NCBI RefSeq assembly: GCF_000282535.1
Contig: NZ_AKJC01000037.1
Coordinates: 1-34,407, forward strand
Source: Pseudomonas sp. GM84
Lineage (GTDB): Bacteria > Pseudomonadota > Gammaproteobacteria > Pseudomonadales > Pseudomonadaceae
Direction of reading: 5' to 3'
DNA: 34,407 bases
Part shown: one piece after another, positions 16,831 to 25,031 of the stretch
How positions within the stretch are numbered: the first letter of the stretch is position 1
Layout of the letters: the number at the start of each line of letters is the position of its first letter
Translations under genes and position numbers: made by a program
The notes under the pieces: model-generated
Databases searched by the model: none
What the model was told of the DNA's origin: nothing
Seen by the model: the letters and a program-made list of their open reading frames with translations, nothing else

Positions 16831-18249
16831 ATGGCTACCCCGACTCGCAAATTGGCCGCCACCCCGATCAACGACCTGCTGGTGCAAGCCGACAAGGCCC
16901 ACTACATGCACGGCTACCACATGTTCGACGAGCACGCCGAGCAGGGCGCACTGAACATCGAAGCCGGCGAGGGCGCCTACATCTACGACACCGAAGGCAA
17001 TCGCTTCCTCGATGCCGTTGGCGGCATGTGGTGCACCAACATCGGCCTGGGCCGCGAGGAAATGGCCCTGGCCATCGCCGACCAGGTCCGCCAGCTGGCC
17101 TATTCCAACCCGTTCTCGGACATGGCCAACCCCAAAGCCATCGAGCTCTGCGAGAAGCTCGCAAGCCTGGCGCCGGGCGACCTCGACCATGTGTTCCTCA
17201 CCACCGGCGGCTCGACGGCCGTGGACACCGCCTACCGGCTGATCCAGTACTACCAGAATTGCCGCGGCAAGCCGCACAAGAAGCACGTGATCGCTCGCTA
17301 CAACGCCTATCACGGCTCGACCTGCCTGACCATGTCGATCGGCAACAAGGCCGCCGACCGGGTGCCGGAGTTCGACTACGCCAACGACCTGATCCACCAC
17401 GTCTCCAACCCCAACTTCTACCGGGCAGGGGACGACATGGACGAGGCCGAGTTCCTCGACTTCCTGGTGGCCGAGTTCGAGGACAAGATCCTCTCCCTGG
17501 GCGCGGACAACGTCGCGGCCTTCTTCGCCGAGCCGATCATGGGTTCGGGCGGCGTGATCATTCCGCCCAAGGGCTATTTCCAGCGCATGTGGCAGGTGTG
17601 CCAGACCTACGACATCCTCTTCGTCGCCGACGAGGTGGTGACCTCGTTCGGCCGGCTGGGCACCTTCTTCGCCTCCGAAGCGTTGTTCGGCGTCACCCCG
17701 GACATCATCACCACTGCCAAGGGCCTGACCTCGGCCTACCTGCCGCTGGGCGCGTGCATCTTCAGCGAGCGTATCTGGAAGGTGATCGCCGAGCCGGGCA
17801 AGGGCCGCTGCTTCACCCACGGCTTCACCTACAGCGGGCACCCGGTGTGCTGCGTGGCAGCGCTGAAGAACATCGAGATCATCGAGCGGGAAAACCTGCT
17901 GGCCCATGTGAACGATGTCGGCAGCTACCTGGAGCAGCGCCTGCAGACCCTGGCGGAGCTGCCGCTGGTGGGCCAGGTGCGCTGCATGAAGCTGATGGCC
18001 TGCGTCGAGTTCGTGGCCAACAAGCAGACCAAGGCGTTGTTCCCTGACGCGGTGAACATCGGCGAACGCATCCACGTGCGGGCCCAGGCCAAGGGGCTGC
18101 TGGTGCGGCCGATCATGCACCTGAACGTGATGTCGCCGCCGCTGATCATCACCCATGCCCAGGTGGACCAGATCGTCGACACCCTGCGCAGCTGCATCCT
18201 CGATGCGGCGCGGGAGCTGACCGAGCAGGGCCTGTACCACGGCCAATGA
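16831..18249 (+). CDS. Class III pyridoxal-phosphate aminotransferase (omega-amine type)
   Basis: A 472-residue fold-type I aminotransferase of subgroup III. It has GGMWCTNIGLGREE, YNAYHGSTCLTMS, FFAEPIMGSGGVIIPP, LFVADEVVTSFGRLG and the PLP lysine Lys297 in TTAKGLTSAYLPLG, followed by HGFTYSGHPV. The overall pattern is close to SpuC-like polyamine:pyruvate aminotransferases and omega-amino acid transaminases. It would remove a terminal amino group, giving an aldehyde. Co-transcription with the polyamine-type binding protein suggests a diamine, agmatine-like or omega-amino acid substrate, but this is not proven. AAGGAA precedes the ATG. Confidence 0.92.
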   Translation: MATPTRKLAATPINDLLVQADKAHYMHGYHMFDEHAEQGALNIEAGEGAYIYDTEGNRFLDAVGGMWCTNIGLGREEMALAIADQVRQLAYSNPFSDMANPKAIELCEKLASLAPGDLDHVFLTTGGSTAVDTAYRLIQYYQNCRGKPHKKHVIARYNAYHGSTCLTMSIGNKAADRVPEFDYANDLIHHVSNPNFYRAGDDMDEAEFLDFLVAEFEDKILSLGADNVAAFFAEPIMGSGGVIIPPKGYFQRMWQVCQTYDILFVADEVVTSFGRLGTFFASEALFGVTPDIITTAKGLTSAYLPLGACIFSERIWKVIAEPGKGRCFTHGFTYSGHPVCCVAALKNIEIIERENLLAHVNDVGSYLEQRLQTLAELPLVGQVRCMKLMACVEFVANKQTKALFPDAVNIGERIHVRAQAKGLLVRPIMHLNVMSPPLIITHAQVDQIVDTLRSCILDAARELTEQGLYHGQ

Positions 18250-18289
18250 CCCACCTGCACGCAAAGGTGCACGCGCATGCCCCGGCCGG

Positions 18290-18302
18290 TAGACTGCGGG
18301 GC
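18290..18302 (+). promoter_or_regulatory. Possible -10 box for a leaderless regulator mRNA
   Basis: TAGACT at 18290-18295 lies 7 bases before ATG 18303, where no Shine-Dalgarno is present. This spacing would put transcription start at or next to the ATG, as in leaderless mRNAs. The palindrome GTGCAC (18267-18272) lies near where a -35 box would be. Suggestive only. Confidence 0.3.
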
Positions 18303-19118
18303 ATGAGCCGAGCACATGAAAACACCTCAATAAGCCTGCCGTTTCATGCCCTGCAGCAATGGCACAGCGCCCTGCAACAGGCCTTCGCCCACAGCGAGGG
18401 CCCGGATGCGCTGGCCTGGCTGGCGGCGGCCATCAGCCAGCTGGTGGGCGCCGAATCGATGCTGATCAGCCTCGAATGCAAGGGCCGCCCGCCGCAGTTG
18501 CTGTATCAACAGGGGATTCCGCAGCGCTATCACGAGGCGGTGCTGGAGCGCTATTTCGCCGCCGGCTACCTGCTCGACCCGTTCTGCCTGGCGGTGGAGA
18601 AAGGCTTGGCCCAGGGCTTCTACCACCTGGAAGACATCGCCCCGGACAACTTCTTCGACAGCGACTACTACAAGACCTATTACCTGGGCACCGGTTGCAG
18701 CGAAGACAGCTACTTCATCGTCGACCTTGGCAATGACAGCAAGATCTCCCTGAGCCTGTTCCAGGGCTGCAGCGGTGCGCGGCTGGGTGTCGAACAACTG
18801 CACCTGTTGCAGGCGGTCGAACCCATGGTCCGCGAATTGCTGATGCGCTTTGCCCAGCATGGGCTGGAGCAGGCGCCGGAAGGCAAGGGGAGTGTGCAGG
18901 CGGCGTTCGACAGCTTTGGTTGCGGGGTCCTGACCGAGCGCGAGCGGGAAGTGGCGCAGATGGTGCTGCAGGGGCATTCGGTGAAGTCCACGGCCCATGA
19001 GCTGGGGATCTCGCCGGAGACAGTGCGGATGCACCGCAAGAACCTCTACCTGAAGCTGGAGATCAACTCTCAATCGGAGTTGTTTGCCCAGTTTATCGGG
19101 TGGTTGCGACGGATCTGA
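18303..19118 (+). CDS. LuxR-family helix-turn-helix transcriptional regulator
   Basis: A 271-residue regulator with a C-terminal LuxR/GerE DNA-binding domain (about 210-271): LTEREREVAQMVLQG, then GISPETVRMHRKNLYLKL with the recognition helix. The N-terminal 200 residues have no receiver-domain aspartates and no obvious acyl-homoserine-lactone pocket motif, so the signal is unknown. An in-frame ATG at 18246 overlaps the aminotransferase stop (ATGA) and would add 19 residues; 18303 is preferred because the added part looks unlike protein sequence and a -10-like box sits before it. It most likely controls the two genes upstream. Confidence 0.85.
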   Translation: MSRAHENTSISLPFHALQQWHSALQQAFAHSEGPDALAWLAAAISQLVGAESMLISLECKGRPPQLLYQQGIPQRYHEAVLERYFAAGYLLDPFCLAVEKGLAQGFYHLEDIAPDNFFDSDYYKTYYLGTGCSEDSYFIVDLGNDSKISLSLFQGCSGARLGVEQLHLLQAVEPMVRELLMRFAQHGLEQAPEGKGSVQAAFDSFGCGVLTEREREVAQMVLQGHSVKSTAHELGISPETVRMHRKNLYLKLEINSQSELFAQFIGWLRRI

Positions 19119-19145
19119 AAGAAACTCAAGCGCCTGCACGATCAT

Positions 19146-19230
19146 TGTGGGAGCCGGCGTGCCGGCGATGAGGCCGGTTGGGCCTTGCATAGCCCATTCG
19201 GGCCCTATCGCCGGCAAGCCGGCTCCCACA
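19146..19230. repeat. REP pair between convergent genes
   Basis: TGTGGGAGCCGGCGTGCCGGCGA at the left and its near reverse complement ending GGCTCCCACA at 19230 form a large hairpin. It occupies nearly all of the space between the LuxR-type gene and the leftward operon, so it may stop transcription from both sides. Confidence 0.88.
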
Positions 19231-19246
19231 GGGTACGATGCAGGAC

Positions 19247-20104
19247 TCAGCAGCAGCGCTGGAGGCGCTCGGCGCAGGTGCGCAGCACCTCTTCGGGTGC
19301 GCATTGCCACCAGTGGTCGCGGGAGAAGATCTCGACTTCGATCGCGCCTTGGTAACCGGCGGCTTCAACGCTATGGCGCAGGCCGCGCAGGTCGATGACG
19401 CCGTCGCCCATCATGCCGCGGTCGAGCAACAGGTCGCGGGTGGGCACCAGCCAGTCGGACAGGTGCAGGCCAAGGATGCGCTGCTGCTGGCCGGCGCGTT
19501 GCACCTGCTCGGCAAGCTTGGGGTCCCACCAGCAGTGATAGGCATCGATGGCAACACCCAGGTGCCGGAAGCCACCGGGTTCCAGCACCTCGCACAGGTC
19601 CAGGGCCTGTTCCAGGGTCGACAGGCACGAGCGGTCTGCCGCGTACATCGGGTGCAGGGGTTCCAGGGCCAGGGCCACACCGTGTCGGCGGGCCTCTTCC
19701 AGCAACAGGCCGATGCCCTCGGTCACCTGCTGGCGGGCGTCGGCGAGGTCGCGGGAACCTTCCGGCAGGCCGCCGACCACCATGATGAAACACGCCGCCT
19801 GCAGTTCGGCCGCTTCTTCGAGGGCCCGGCGGTTGTCGGCCACGGCGGCGGCGAAGGCTTCGCGGCTGGCCGCTGGCAGGTAGGTGGAGCGGCAGTAGGC
19901 GTTGACCTTCAGCCCGCAGTCGCGCAGCTGCCGGCGGACCTGTCGCAGGTCCTGGCCTTGCAGGTCGCGGCGCCAGGGCGCGACATGGCCGAAGCCGGCG
20001 CGGGCGATGAGGTCGAGGGTCTGGTCGAGGGGCAGGCGGTGGCCGAGGGTCGCGGTGTTGATCGAGCAGCGGTCGAGGCGCTGTTCCAGGGAGGCGTCGG
20101 GCAT
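19247..20104 (-). CDS. Sugar phosphate isomerase/epimerase family protein (xylose-isomerase-like TIM barrel)
   Basis: A 285-residue TIM barrel. Metal-binding residues typical of the AP endonuclease 2/xylose isomerase-like fold are visible: Glu148 in LALEPLHP, Asp187 and His190 in AIDAYHCWW, His214 in GLHLSDWL and Glu258 near IEVEIFS. It should be a divalent-metal isomerase, epimerase or lyase acting on a keto or hydroxy acid or sugar. It is the last gene of the leftward operon and follows the DUF993 gene; these two families are often found together. ATG 20104 was chosen; the longer frame to 20140 begins with TTG. The exact reaction is unknown. Confidence 0.87.
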   Translation of the reverse strand: MPDASLEQRLDRCSINTATLGHRLPLDQTLDLIARAGFGHVAPWRRDLQGQDLRQVRRQLRDCGLKVNAYCRSTYLPAASREAFAAAVADNRRALEEAAELQAACFIMVVGGLPEGSRDLADARQQVTEGIGLLLEEARRHGVALALEPLHPMYAADRSCLSTLEQALDLCEVLEPGGFRHLGVAIDAYHCWWDPKLAEQVQRAGQQQRILGLHLSDWLVPTRDLLLDRGMMGDGVIDLRGLRHSVEAAGYQGAIEVEIFSRDHWWQCAPEEVLRTCAERLQRCC

Positions 20105-20169
20105 GGGGCAATCACCATGGGCAGGAGGGTGAAGGCGCAACGCCGCAGGTCGTGGCGTTGCGCGCAGGG

Positions 20170-21345
20170 TCAGGCGTCGACGCCGTAGAGCGCCAGCAAG
20201 CGCTTCATCCGGGCGACCGCCTGCGCCGGGTCGGCGAGCAGGCCGGCCTGGTCGGCCAGGCGGAAGACCTCGCAGAAGTACGGCAGCGGCCGCATGGCCT
20301 GGTGCCCGCCGAGCATGACGAAGTGCTCCTGGTGGCCATTGAGGTAGGCCAGAAACACCACGCCGGTCTTGTAGTACTGGGTCGGGCTGCTGAAGATCAG
20401 CCGCGCCAGCGGCAGGGTCGGTTCGAGCAGGCGCTGGTAGCGCGCCAGGTCATCCTCGGCCAACGCGGCCAGGGCGTGGGCGGCAGCCGGGGCGATGGCG
20501 TCGAAGATCCCCAGCAGGGCATGGGAGTAGCCGTGTGCGTCGCCGGCGATCAGTTCCGGGTAGTTGAAGTCGTCACCGGTGTACATCTTCACCGACGCCG
20601 GCAGGCGCCGACGCATGAGGATCTCCTTGTCCTTGTCGAGCAGGGAGATCTTGATGCCGTCCACCTTGTGCACGTTTTCGTGGATCACTTCCAGGCAGGT
20701 GTCCAGCGCCTCCTCGAAGCGCTCGCCGCCCCAGTAGCCTTGCAACGCCGGGTCGAACATCTCGCCCAGCCAGTGCAGGATCACCGGCTGGTCGGCCTCG
20801 GCCAGCACCTTGCGGTACACCAGGCGGTAGTCGAAAGCGGTCTTCGCCACCCGCGCCAGGGCGCGGCTGGCCATCAGGATCATGCGCCCGTCGAGCTTGG
20901 CGATCGCATCGCGCTGTTCGGCGTAGGCACGCACCACGTCGTCGAGGTTGCGGGCGTCGTCCGCCGGCAACTGGTCGGTCCCGCAGCCGGAGAAGATCAC
21001 CGCGTGGGGGATGTCGCGGGTCTCGCTCAGGGTCCGTTCGATCAGTTCCAGTGCCGTCGGCCAGTCCAGGCCCATGCCGCGTTGCGCGGTGTCCATCGCC
21101 TCGGCGATGCCCAGGCCTTGTTGCAGCAGGTAGCGGCGGTAGTCCAGGGTGCGCGCCCAGTCGATCGCGGCCTTGCCGCCGGGTGGGTTGGCGCTGAACG
21201 GGTCGGCCACCACATGGGCGGCGGAGAGGGCGATGCGGTTGGCCGGCAAGGGGCTGGTCGGTGGCAGCAGCGGCTCGCCGACCAGGGTGTAGCGCTGCAG
21301 CGGATGGCCGGCTTGGGCGCTGGGCAGGTTGATGCTCAAGGACAT
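20170..21345 (-). CDS. DUF993 / dihydrodipicolinate-synthase-family aldolase-like protein
   Basis: A 391-residue protein recognised as the DUF993 group of the DHDPS/N-acetylneuraminate-lyase TIM-barrel superfamily. The candidate Schiff-base lysine is Lys232 in VDGIKISLLDKDKE, where class I aldolases of this fold carry VGIK. Other conserved-looking parts are FSGCGTDQLP, HWLGEMFDP and MYTGDDFNY. Members are usually annotated with no known substrate and sit next to a sugar phosphate isomerase, often with a Gfo/Idh/MocA oxidoreductase, which is missing here. A retro-aldol cleavage or a dehydratase step on a keto acid or keto sugar is the likely chemistry. GGAG precedes ATG 21345 by 8 bases, and the gene follows the SDR by 14 bases. 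Confidence 0.87.
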   Translation of the reverse strand: MSLSINLPSAQAGHPLQRYTLVGEPLLPPTSPLPANRIALSAAHVVADPFSANPPGGKAAIDWARTLDYRRYLLQQGLGIAEAMDTAQRGMGLDWPTALELIERTLSETRDIPHAVIFSGCGTDQLPADDARNLDDVVRAYAEQRDAIAKLDGRMILMASRALARVAKTAFDYRLVYRKVLAEADQPVILHWLGEMFDPALQGYWGGERFEEALDTCLEVIHENVHKVDGIKISLLDKDKEILMRRRLPASVKMYTGDDFNYPELIAGDAHGYSHALLGIFDAIAPAAAHALAALAEDDLARYQRLLEPTLPLARLIFSSPTQYYKTGVVFLAYLNGHQEHFVMLGGHQAMRPLPYFCEVFRLADQAGLLADPAQAVARMKRLLALYGVDA

Positions 21346-21359
21346 GCGTGTCACTCCAG

Positions 21360-22130
21360 TCAGAACTTGGGAAGCAGCAGGCCACCGTCCACCGGGACAG
21401 CGTGGCCGACGGTGTAGGGCAGGGCGCCGGTGGCCATGCTGACCACCACCCGAGCGACATCTTCGGGCTGGCCCCAGCGCTTGATGGCGGTCAGGCCACG
21501 CTCGATCTCGGCGTCGTAGCGGGCCTTGGACGGCGCGGTCATTTCGGTGGCGATCAGCCCGGGCTGCACCTCGTAGACGCCAATACCGTTCTCGGCCAGG
21601 CGCACCGCGAACAGCCGCGAAGCCATCGACAGGGCGGCCTTGGAGATGCCGTACTCGCCGCGCAGCACCGACACCGCCTGGGCGTTCGAGGAGGTGATGG
21701 TGATGACGCTGCGCAGTGCCTGGCCGGCCTCGCGCTGCACCAGCCGGCGGGCGAAGGCCTGGGTCAGGAAGAAGGTGCCGCGGGTGTTGATCTGCTGGCA
21801 GCGGTCGTAGCTTTGCGGCGTGACGTCAAGCAGGTCGCCGCGTGACAGCACCGAAACCCCGGCGTTGTTGACCAGGCAGCTCAGCGCGCCGAGGGCCTGT
21901 TCGGCTGCATCGAGCAGGGCGTCATGCTGGTCGATGGCGGCGATGTCGCCGGCCAGGGCCACGGCGCGGGCGCCGTGGCGGCTCGCCAGTTCGGCCGTTT
22001 CCTGCAGCGCGGCATCCGCTTGCAGGTCCACCAGGGCCAGGTCGAACCCGGCTTGCGCCAGGCCGACAGCGATGGCCCGGCCGATCCCGGCGCGGGCGCC
22101 GGTGACCAAAGCGACAGGACGGGCCGTCAT
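21360..22130 (-). CDS. SDR-family oxidoreductase (FabG-like)
   Basis: A 256-residue classical short-chain dehydrogenase. It has TGARAGIGRA (10-19) for the NAD(P) dinucleotide, NNAG (88-91), catalytic Ser near 147-148 in ITITSSNA, and Tyr160/Lys164 in EYGISKAA. Asp35 after the second strand (ALVDLQ) points to NAD preference. In this operon it could oxidise a 3-hydroxyacyl-CoA or another secondary alcohol to a ketone for the aldolase-like protein. Its ATG overlaps the stop of the upstream acyl-CoA dehydrogenase gene (ATGA), so translation is coupled. A general 3-ketoacyl reductase name would be misleading here. Confidence 0.91.
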   Translation of the reverse strand: MTARPVALVTGARAGIGRAIAVGLAQAGFDLALVDLQADAALQETAELASRHGARAVALAGDIAAIDQHDALLDAAEQALGALSCLVNNAGVSVLSRGDLLDVTPQSYDRCQQINTRGTFFLTQAFARRLVQREAGQALRSVITITSSNAQAVSVLRGEYGISKAALSMASRLFAVRLAENGIGVYEVQPGLIATEMTAPSKARYDAEIERGLTAIKRWGQPEDVARVVVSMATGALPYTVGHAVPVDGGLLLPKF

Positions 22131-23272
22131 GCGCGTGCTCCCTGGTTGAGCAGCTCACGGGCGATGATCGTGCGCTGGATCTGGTTGGTGCCTTCGTAGA
22201 TCTGGGTGATCTTGGCGTCGCGGTACAGGCGCTCGACCTCGAAGCCACGGATGAAGCCACTGCCGCCGAACAACTGCACGGCATTGGCGGTCTGCGCCAC
22301 GGCGATATCGGCGGCGAAGCACTTGGCCATGGAACAGGCGATGGTGGCGTTGTCGGCGCGGTCCAGGCGCTCGGCGGCGTCTTGCACCAGCAGGCGGGCG
22401 GCGCGGATGTCCTTGGCCATGTCGGCGAGCATCCACTGCACGCCCTGGTTGTCGGCGATCGGCTTGCCGAACTGCTTGCGCTGGGGTACGTACTCCAGCG
22501 CCGCTTCCAGCCCGGCCTGGGCGATGCCCACGGCCAGCGAGGCGATGCCGACGCGGCCCTTGTCCAGGGCGCTCATCATGATGTGGAAGCCTCGACCTTC
22601 GACGCCCAGCAGGGCATCGGCCGGCAGTTCGACGTTGTCGAAGTTCAACCCGCCAACCTGCGAGGCGCGCTGGCCCATCTTGTGTTCCTTCGGCCCCTTG
22701 GACACGCCCGGCAGGTGGCAGTCGACGATGAAGATGCTCATGCCGCGCTTGCCGGCGGCGGGGTCGGTGCGTGCCAGGACGAAGGCCAGGTCGGCCACCG
22801 GGGCGTTGTGGATCCACAGCTTCGAGCCGTTGAGCAGCCAGCCGGTTTCGGTGCGCACGGCGCTGGTGCGGATGCCCGAGACGTCGGAGCCGGCCTCGGC
22901 TTCGGTGATGCAGTAGGCCGGGTGCTTTTCAGCGCGCAGCAGGGTGGGCAGGTAGCGCTCGCGCTGATCGGCGGTGCCATGCACCGAGAGCAGGGTACCG
23001 ATCAGCTCCAGCAGGCCGCACTGGTCGGCGATCGAGGCGTAGCCGCGCGACAGCTCTTCCATCACCAGCGCGTAGGCGAGGGTGTCCAGGCCAGCGCCGC
23101 CGAACGCTTCGGGCACGGTGATGCCGAACAGGCCGAGCTCGCCCATCTGCCGGTACAGCGGTGCGGGGAAGCTTTCTTCATGGTCCAGGCGTTCGGCCAT
23201 TGGGCGGATGGTCTGGTCGGCAAAGCGTCGGGCAACGTCCTGGATCATCAGGTGTGTTTCAGAAAGCGGCAT
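22127..23272 (-). CDS. Acyl-CoA dehydrogenase
   Basis: A 381-residue FAD-dependent acyl-CoA dehydrogenase. It has CITEAEAGSDVSGI, SKLWIHNAPVADL, RKQFGKPIADNQGVQWMLADM, LFGGSGFIRGFEVERLYRDA and IYEGTNQIQR, with Glu360 in the catalytic-base position. It looks most like short- or branched-chain acyl-CoA dehydrogenases. It opens the leftward operon and diverges from a CoA-transferase gene that could supply its acyl-CoA. The etfB gene at the right end of the window may encode part of its electron acceptor. AAGGA lies before the ATG, followed by AACAACAA, a Hfq/Crc-type motif. Confidence 0.94.
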   Translation of the reverse strand: MPLSETHLMIQDVARRFADQTIRPMAERLDHEESFPAPLYRQMGELGLFGITVPEAFGGAGLDTLAYALVMEELSRGYASIADQCGLLELIGTLLSVHGTADQRERYLPTLLRAEKHPAYCITEAEAGSDVSGIRTSAVRTETGWLLNGSKLWIHNAPVADLAFVLARTDPAAGKRGMSIFIVDCHLPGVSKGPKEHKMGQRASQVGGLNFDNVELPADALLGVEGRGFHIMMSALDKGRVGIASLAVGIAQAGLEAALEYVPQRKQFGKPIADNQGVQWMLADMAKDIRAARLLVQDAAERLDRADNATIACSMAKCFAADIAVAQTANAVQLFGGSGFIRGFEVERLYRDAKITQIYEGTNQIQRTIIARELLNQGARA

Positions 23273-23279
23273 TGTTGTT
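23272..23279 (-). promoter_or_regulatory. Possible Hfq/Crc motif at the acyl-CoA dehydrogenase start
   Basis: On the minus strand, AACAACAA ends on the A of the ATG, right after the Shine-Dalgarno. It matches AANAANAA. The CoA-transferase gene on the other strand has the same GGAAAACAACAATG leader. Confidence 0.5.
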
Positions 23280-23356
23280 TTCCTTTCCGTGAGGCGACGA
23301 GGGGGTTCATCGCGTGGGTTGTGTTCTGTTTCGAGCTGCTCTAAAGTGTTTTTAAG

Positions 23357-23370
23357 TAACCAACTGGTTA
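23357..23370. promoter_or_regulatory. TetR operator site 1 (divergent CoA-transferase / acyl-CoA dehydrogenase)
   Basis: TAACCA-AC-TGGTTA is a perfect 6+6 palindrome in the 188-base divergent region, followed by an AT-rich stretch (TTTATTTAAT) able to hold a -10 box. Nearly the same sequence occurs at 25819 and 29353. It should let the TetR protein at 25032 control both directions. Confidence 0.7.
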
Positions 23371-23453
23371 TTTATTTAATGCGCCCTTGGGCAGGCCGTC
23401 AAGCCCTCAATTGCACACCAGGATTGGCCCGTGACCGGGCAATCGATGAGGAA

Positions 23454-23461
23454 AACAACAA
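23454..23461 (+). promoter_or_regulatory. Possible Hfq/Crc motif at the CoA-transferase start
   Basis: AACAACAA runs into the ATG, just after GAGG (23448-23451). Matches AANAANAA. Confidence 0.5.
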
Positions 23462-24972
23462 TGAAAAGAAGCTGTACGACAGCTGCGGATGTCGCCAGCC
23501 GGATCGCCGATGGGGCGACCGTGGCCATCTGTGGTTCGGGCACCTTGCTGGAGCCGGACGCCTTGCTGGCGGCCATCGAAGCGTCGTTCCTGCGCACCGG
23601 CCACCCGCGAGACCTGACCCTGGTGCATGCCCTGGGTATCGGCGACGGGCGCGGCAGCGGCCTGGAGCGCCTGGCCCACCCGGGCCTGGTGCGCAAGGTG
23701 ATCGGCGGCCACTGGAGCTGGTCGGCGAAGATGCAGGCGCTGGTGCGCAACGAGCAGATCCAGGCCTACAGCCTGCCGGCCGGGGCGATCATGAGCCTGA
23801 TGCGCGAGATCGGCGCCGGCCGCCCGGGGCTGATCACCCATATCGGCCTGGGCACCTTCGCCGACCCGCAGGTCGCCGGGGGCAAATGCAACGCCAGTGC
23901 CTGCGAAGCGTTGGTCGAGCGGCTGAGCATCGATGGTCAGGACTACCTGCGCTACAAGCCGTTCAAGGTCGATGTGGCGATCGTGCGCGGCAGCCTGGCC
24001 GACCCGAGCGGCAACATCAGCCTGTGCCACGAAGCGGCGGACCTGGATGCCTACGCCCTGGCGCTGGCGGCGCACAACAGCGGCGGCAAGGTCTATGCCC
24101 AGGTGCGCGGCCTGAGCGACACTGCCTTCGTGCCGGCGCGGCTGGTGCGCATCCCTGGCGTGCTGGTGGATGAAGTGGTGGTGGTCGAGGACCAGCGCCA
24201 GTGCGTGGCCGCCGACTACGATCCGGCGATCAGCGGTGAATGCCTGCCGCAGTCGGCGCGCAATGAGGCGCCCATGGCCGACGATATCCGGCGCATCATC
24301 GCCGCCCGTGCGGCCAATGAATTCGTCCCTGGCATGTCGCTGAACTTCGGTTTCGGCATCCCCGGCGGCATTCCCTCGCTGCTGGCCGAGCGCGGCCTGC
24401 AGGACAGCTACTGGGGCAGCATCGAGCAGGGCATCCACAACGGCCGCATGATGGGCGGCGCGATGTTCGGCGCGGCGCAGTACCCGCAGGCGATCGTCAC
24501 CTCGCTGGACCAGTTCGACTTCTACAGTGGCGGCGGCGTCGACCTGGCGTTCCTGGGCATGGGCGAGATGGACGGGCAGGGCAACGTCAACGTGTCCAAC
24601 CTGGGCGGCACGCTGGTCGGCCCCGGAGGTTTTGTCGACATCACCCAGGGCGCGCGCAAGGTGGTGTTCTGTGGCGCCTTCGAAGCCAAGGGGCTGGATG
24701 TCGCCAAGGTCGGCGATGCCTTGCAGATCGAGCGGCGCGGCGAGGTGCCGAAGCTGGTCGAGCAGGTGCGTCACATCACCTTCAGTGGCCCGCAGGCGGT
24801 ACGCGCCGGCCAGGAAGTGCTGTACGTGACCGAACGTGCGGTGTTCCGTCTGCTGCCTGAGGGCGTCGAGCTGATCGAAGTGGCCCGGGGCGTTGATATC
24901 GAGCGTGATGTGCTACAGCGCATGGCGTTCACGCCGATCGTGCGCGACGTGAAAGTGGCGGGGCTGGCGTGA
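23461..24972 (+). CDS. Family I CoA-transferase (fused alpha-beta, propionate/acetoacetate CoA-transferase type)
   Basis: A 503-residue single-chain CoA-transferase with an alpha-like half (GSGTLLEPDALL, GLGTFADPQVAGGKCNA) and a beta-like half (LNFGFGIPGGIPSLLAERGL). The catalytic glutamate that forms the glutamyl-CoA thioester is most likely Glu322 in SIEQGIHNG, matching the E-x-G motif of YdiF and propionate CoA-transferases. It would move CoA from acetyl-CoA or succinyl-CoA to the acid made by this pathway. ATG 23461 is chosen because of GAGG 9 bases upstream; in-frame codons before it look like leader. It is the only rightward gene before the convergent TetR gene. Confidence 0.92.
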   Translation: MKRSCTTAADVASRIADGATVAICGSGTLLEPDALLAAIEASFLRTGHPRDLTLVHALGIGDGRGSGLERLAHPGLVRKVIGGHWSWSAKMQALVRNEQIQAYSLPAGAIMSLMREIGAGRPGLITHIGLGTFADPQVAGGKCNASACEALVERLSIDGQDYLRYKPFKVDVAIVRGSLADPSGNISLCHEAADLDAYALALAAHNSGGKVYAQVRGLSDTAFVPARLVRIPGVLVDEVVVVEDQRQCVAADYDPAISGECLPQSARNEAPMADDIRRIIAARAANEFVPGMSLNFGFGIPGGIPSLLAERGLQDSYWGSIEQGIHNGRMMGGAMFGAAQYPQAIVTSLDQFDFYSGGGVDLAFLGMGEMDGQGNVNVSNLGGTLVGPGGFVDITQGARKVVFCGAFEAKGLDVAKVGDALQIERRGEVPKLVEQVRHITFSGPQAVRAGQEVLYVTERAVFRLLPEGVELIEVARGVDIERDVLQRMAFTPIVRDVKVAGLA

Positions 24973-24977
24973 GCCGG

Positions 24978-25017
24978 GCAGCCCCTCGCGGCGCCGTGCA
25001 TGGCCGAGAGGGGCTGC
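24978..25017. terminator. Bidirectional hairpin between convergent genes
   Basis: GCAGCCCCTC (24978-24987) and GAGGGGCTGC (25008-25017) form a perfect 10-base stem around a 20-base loop. It lies between the CoA-transferase stop and the TetR stop. No clear T-run follows on either side, so factor-independent termination is not certain. Confidence 0.5.
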
Positions 25018-25031
25018 GCGCGCCGTGGGCG

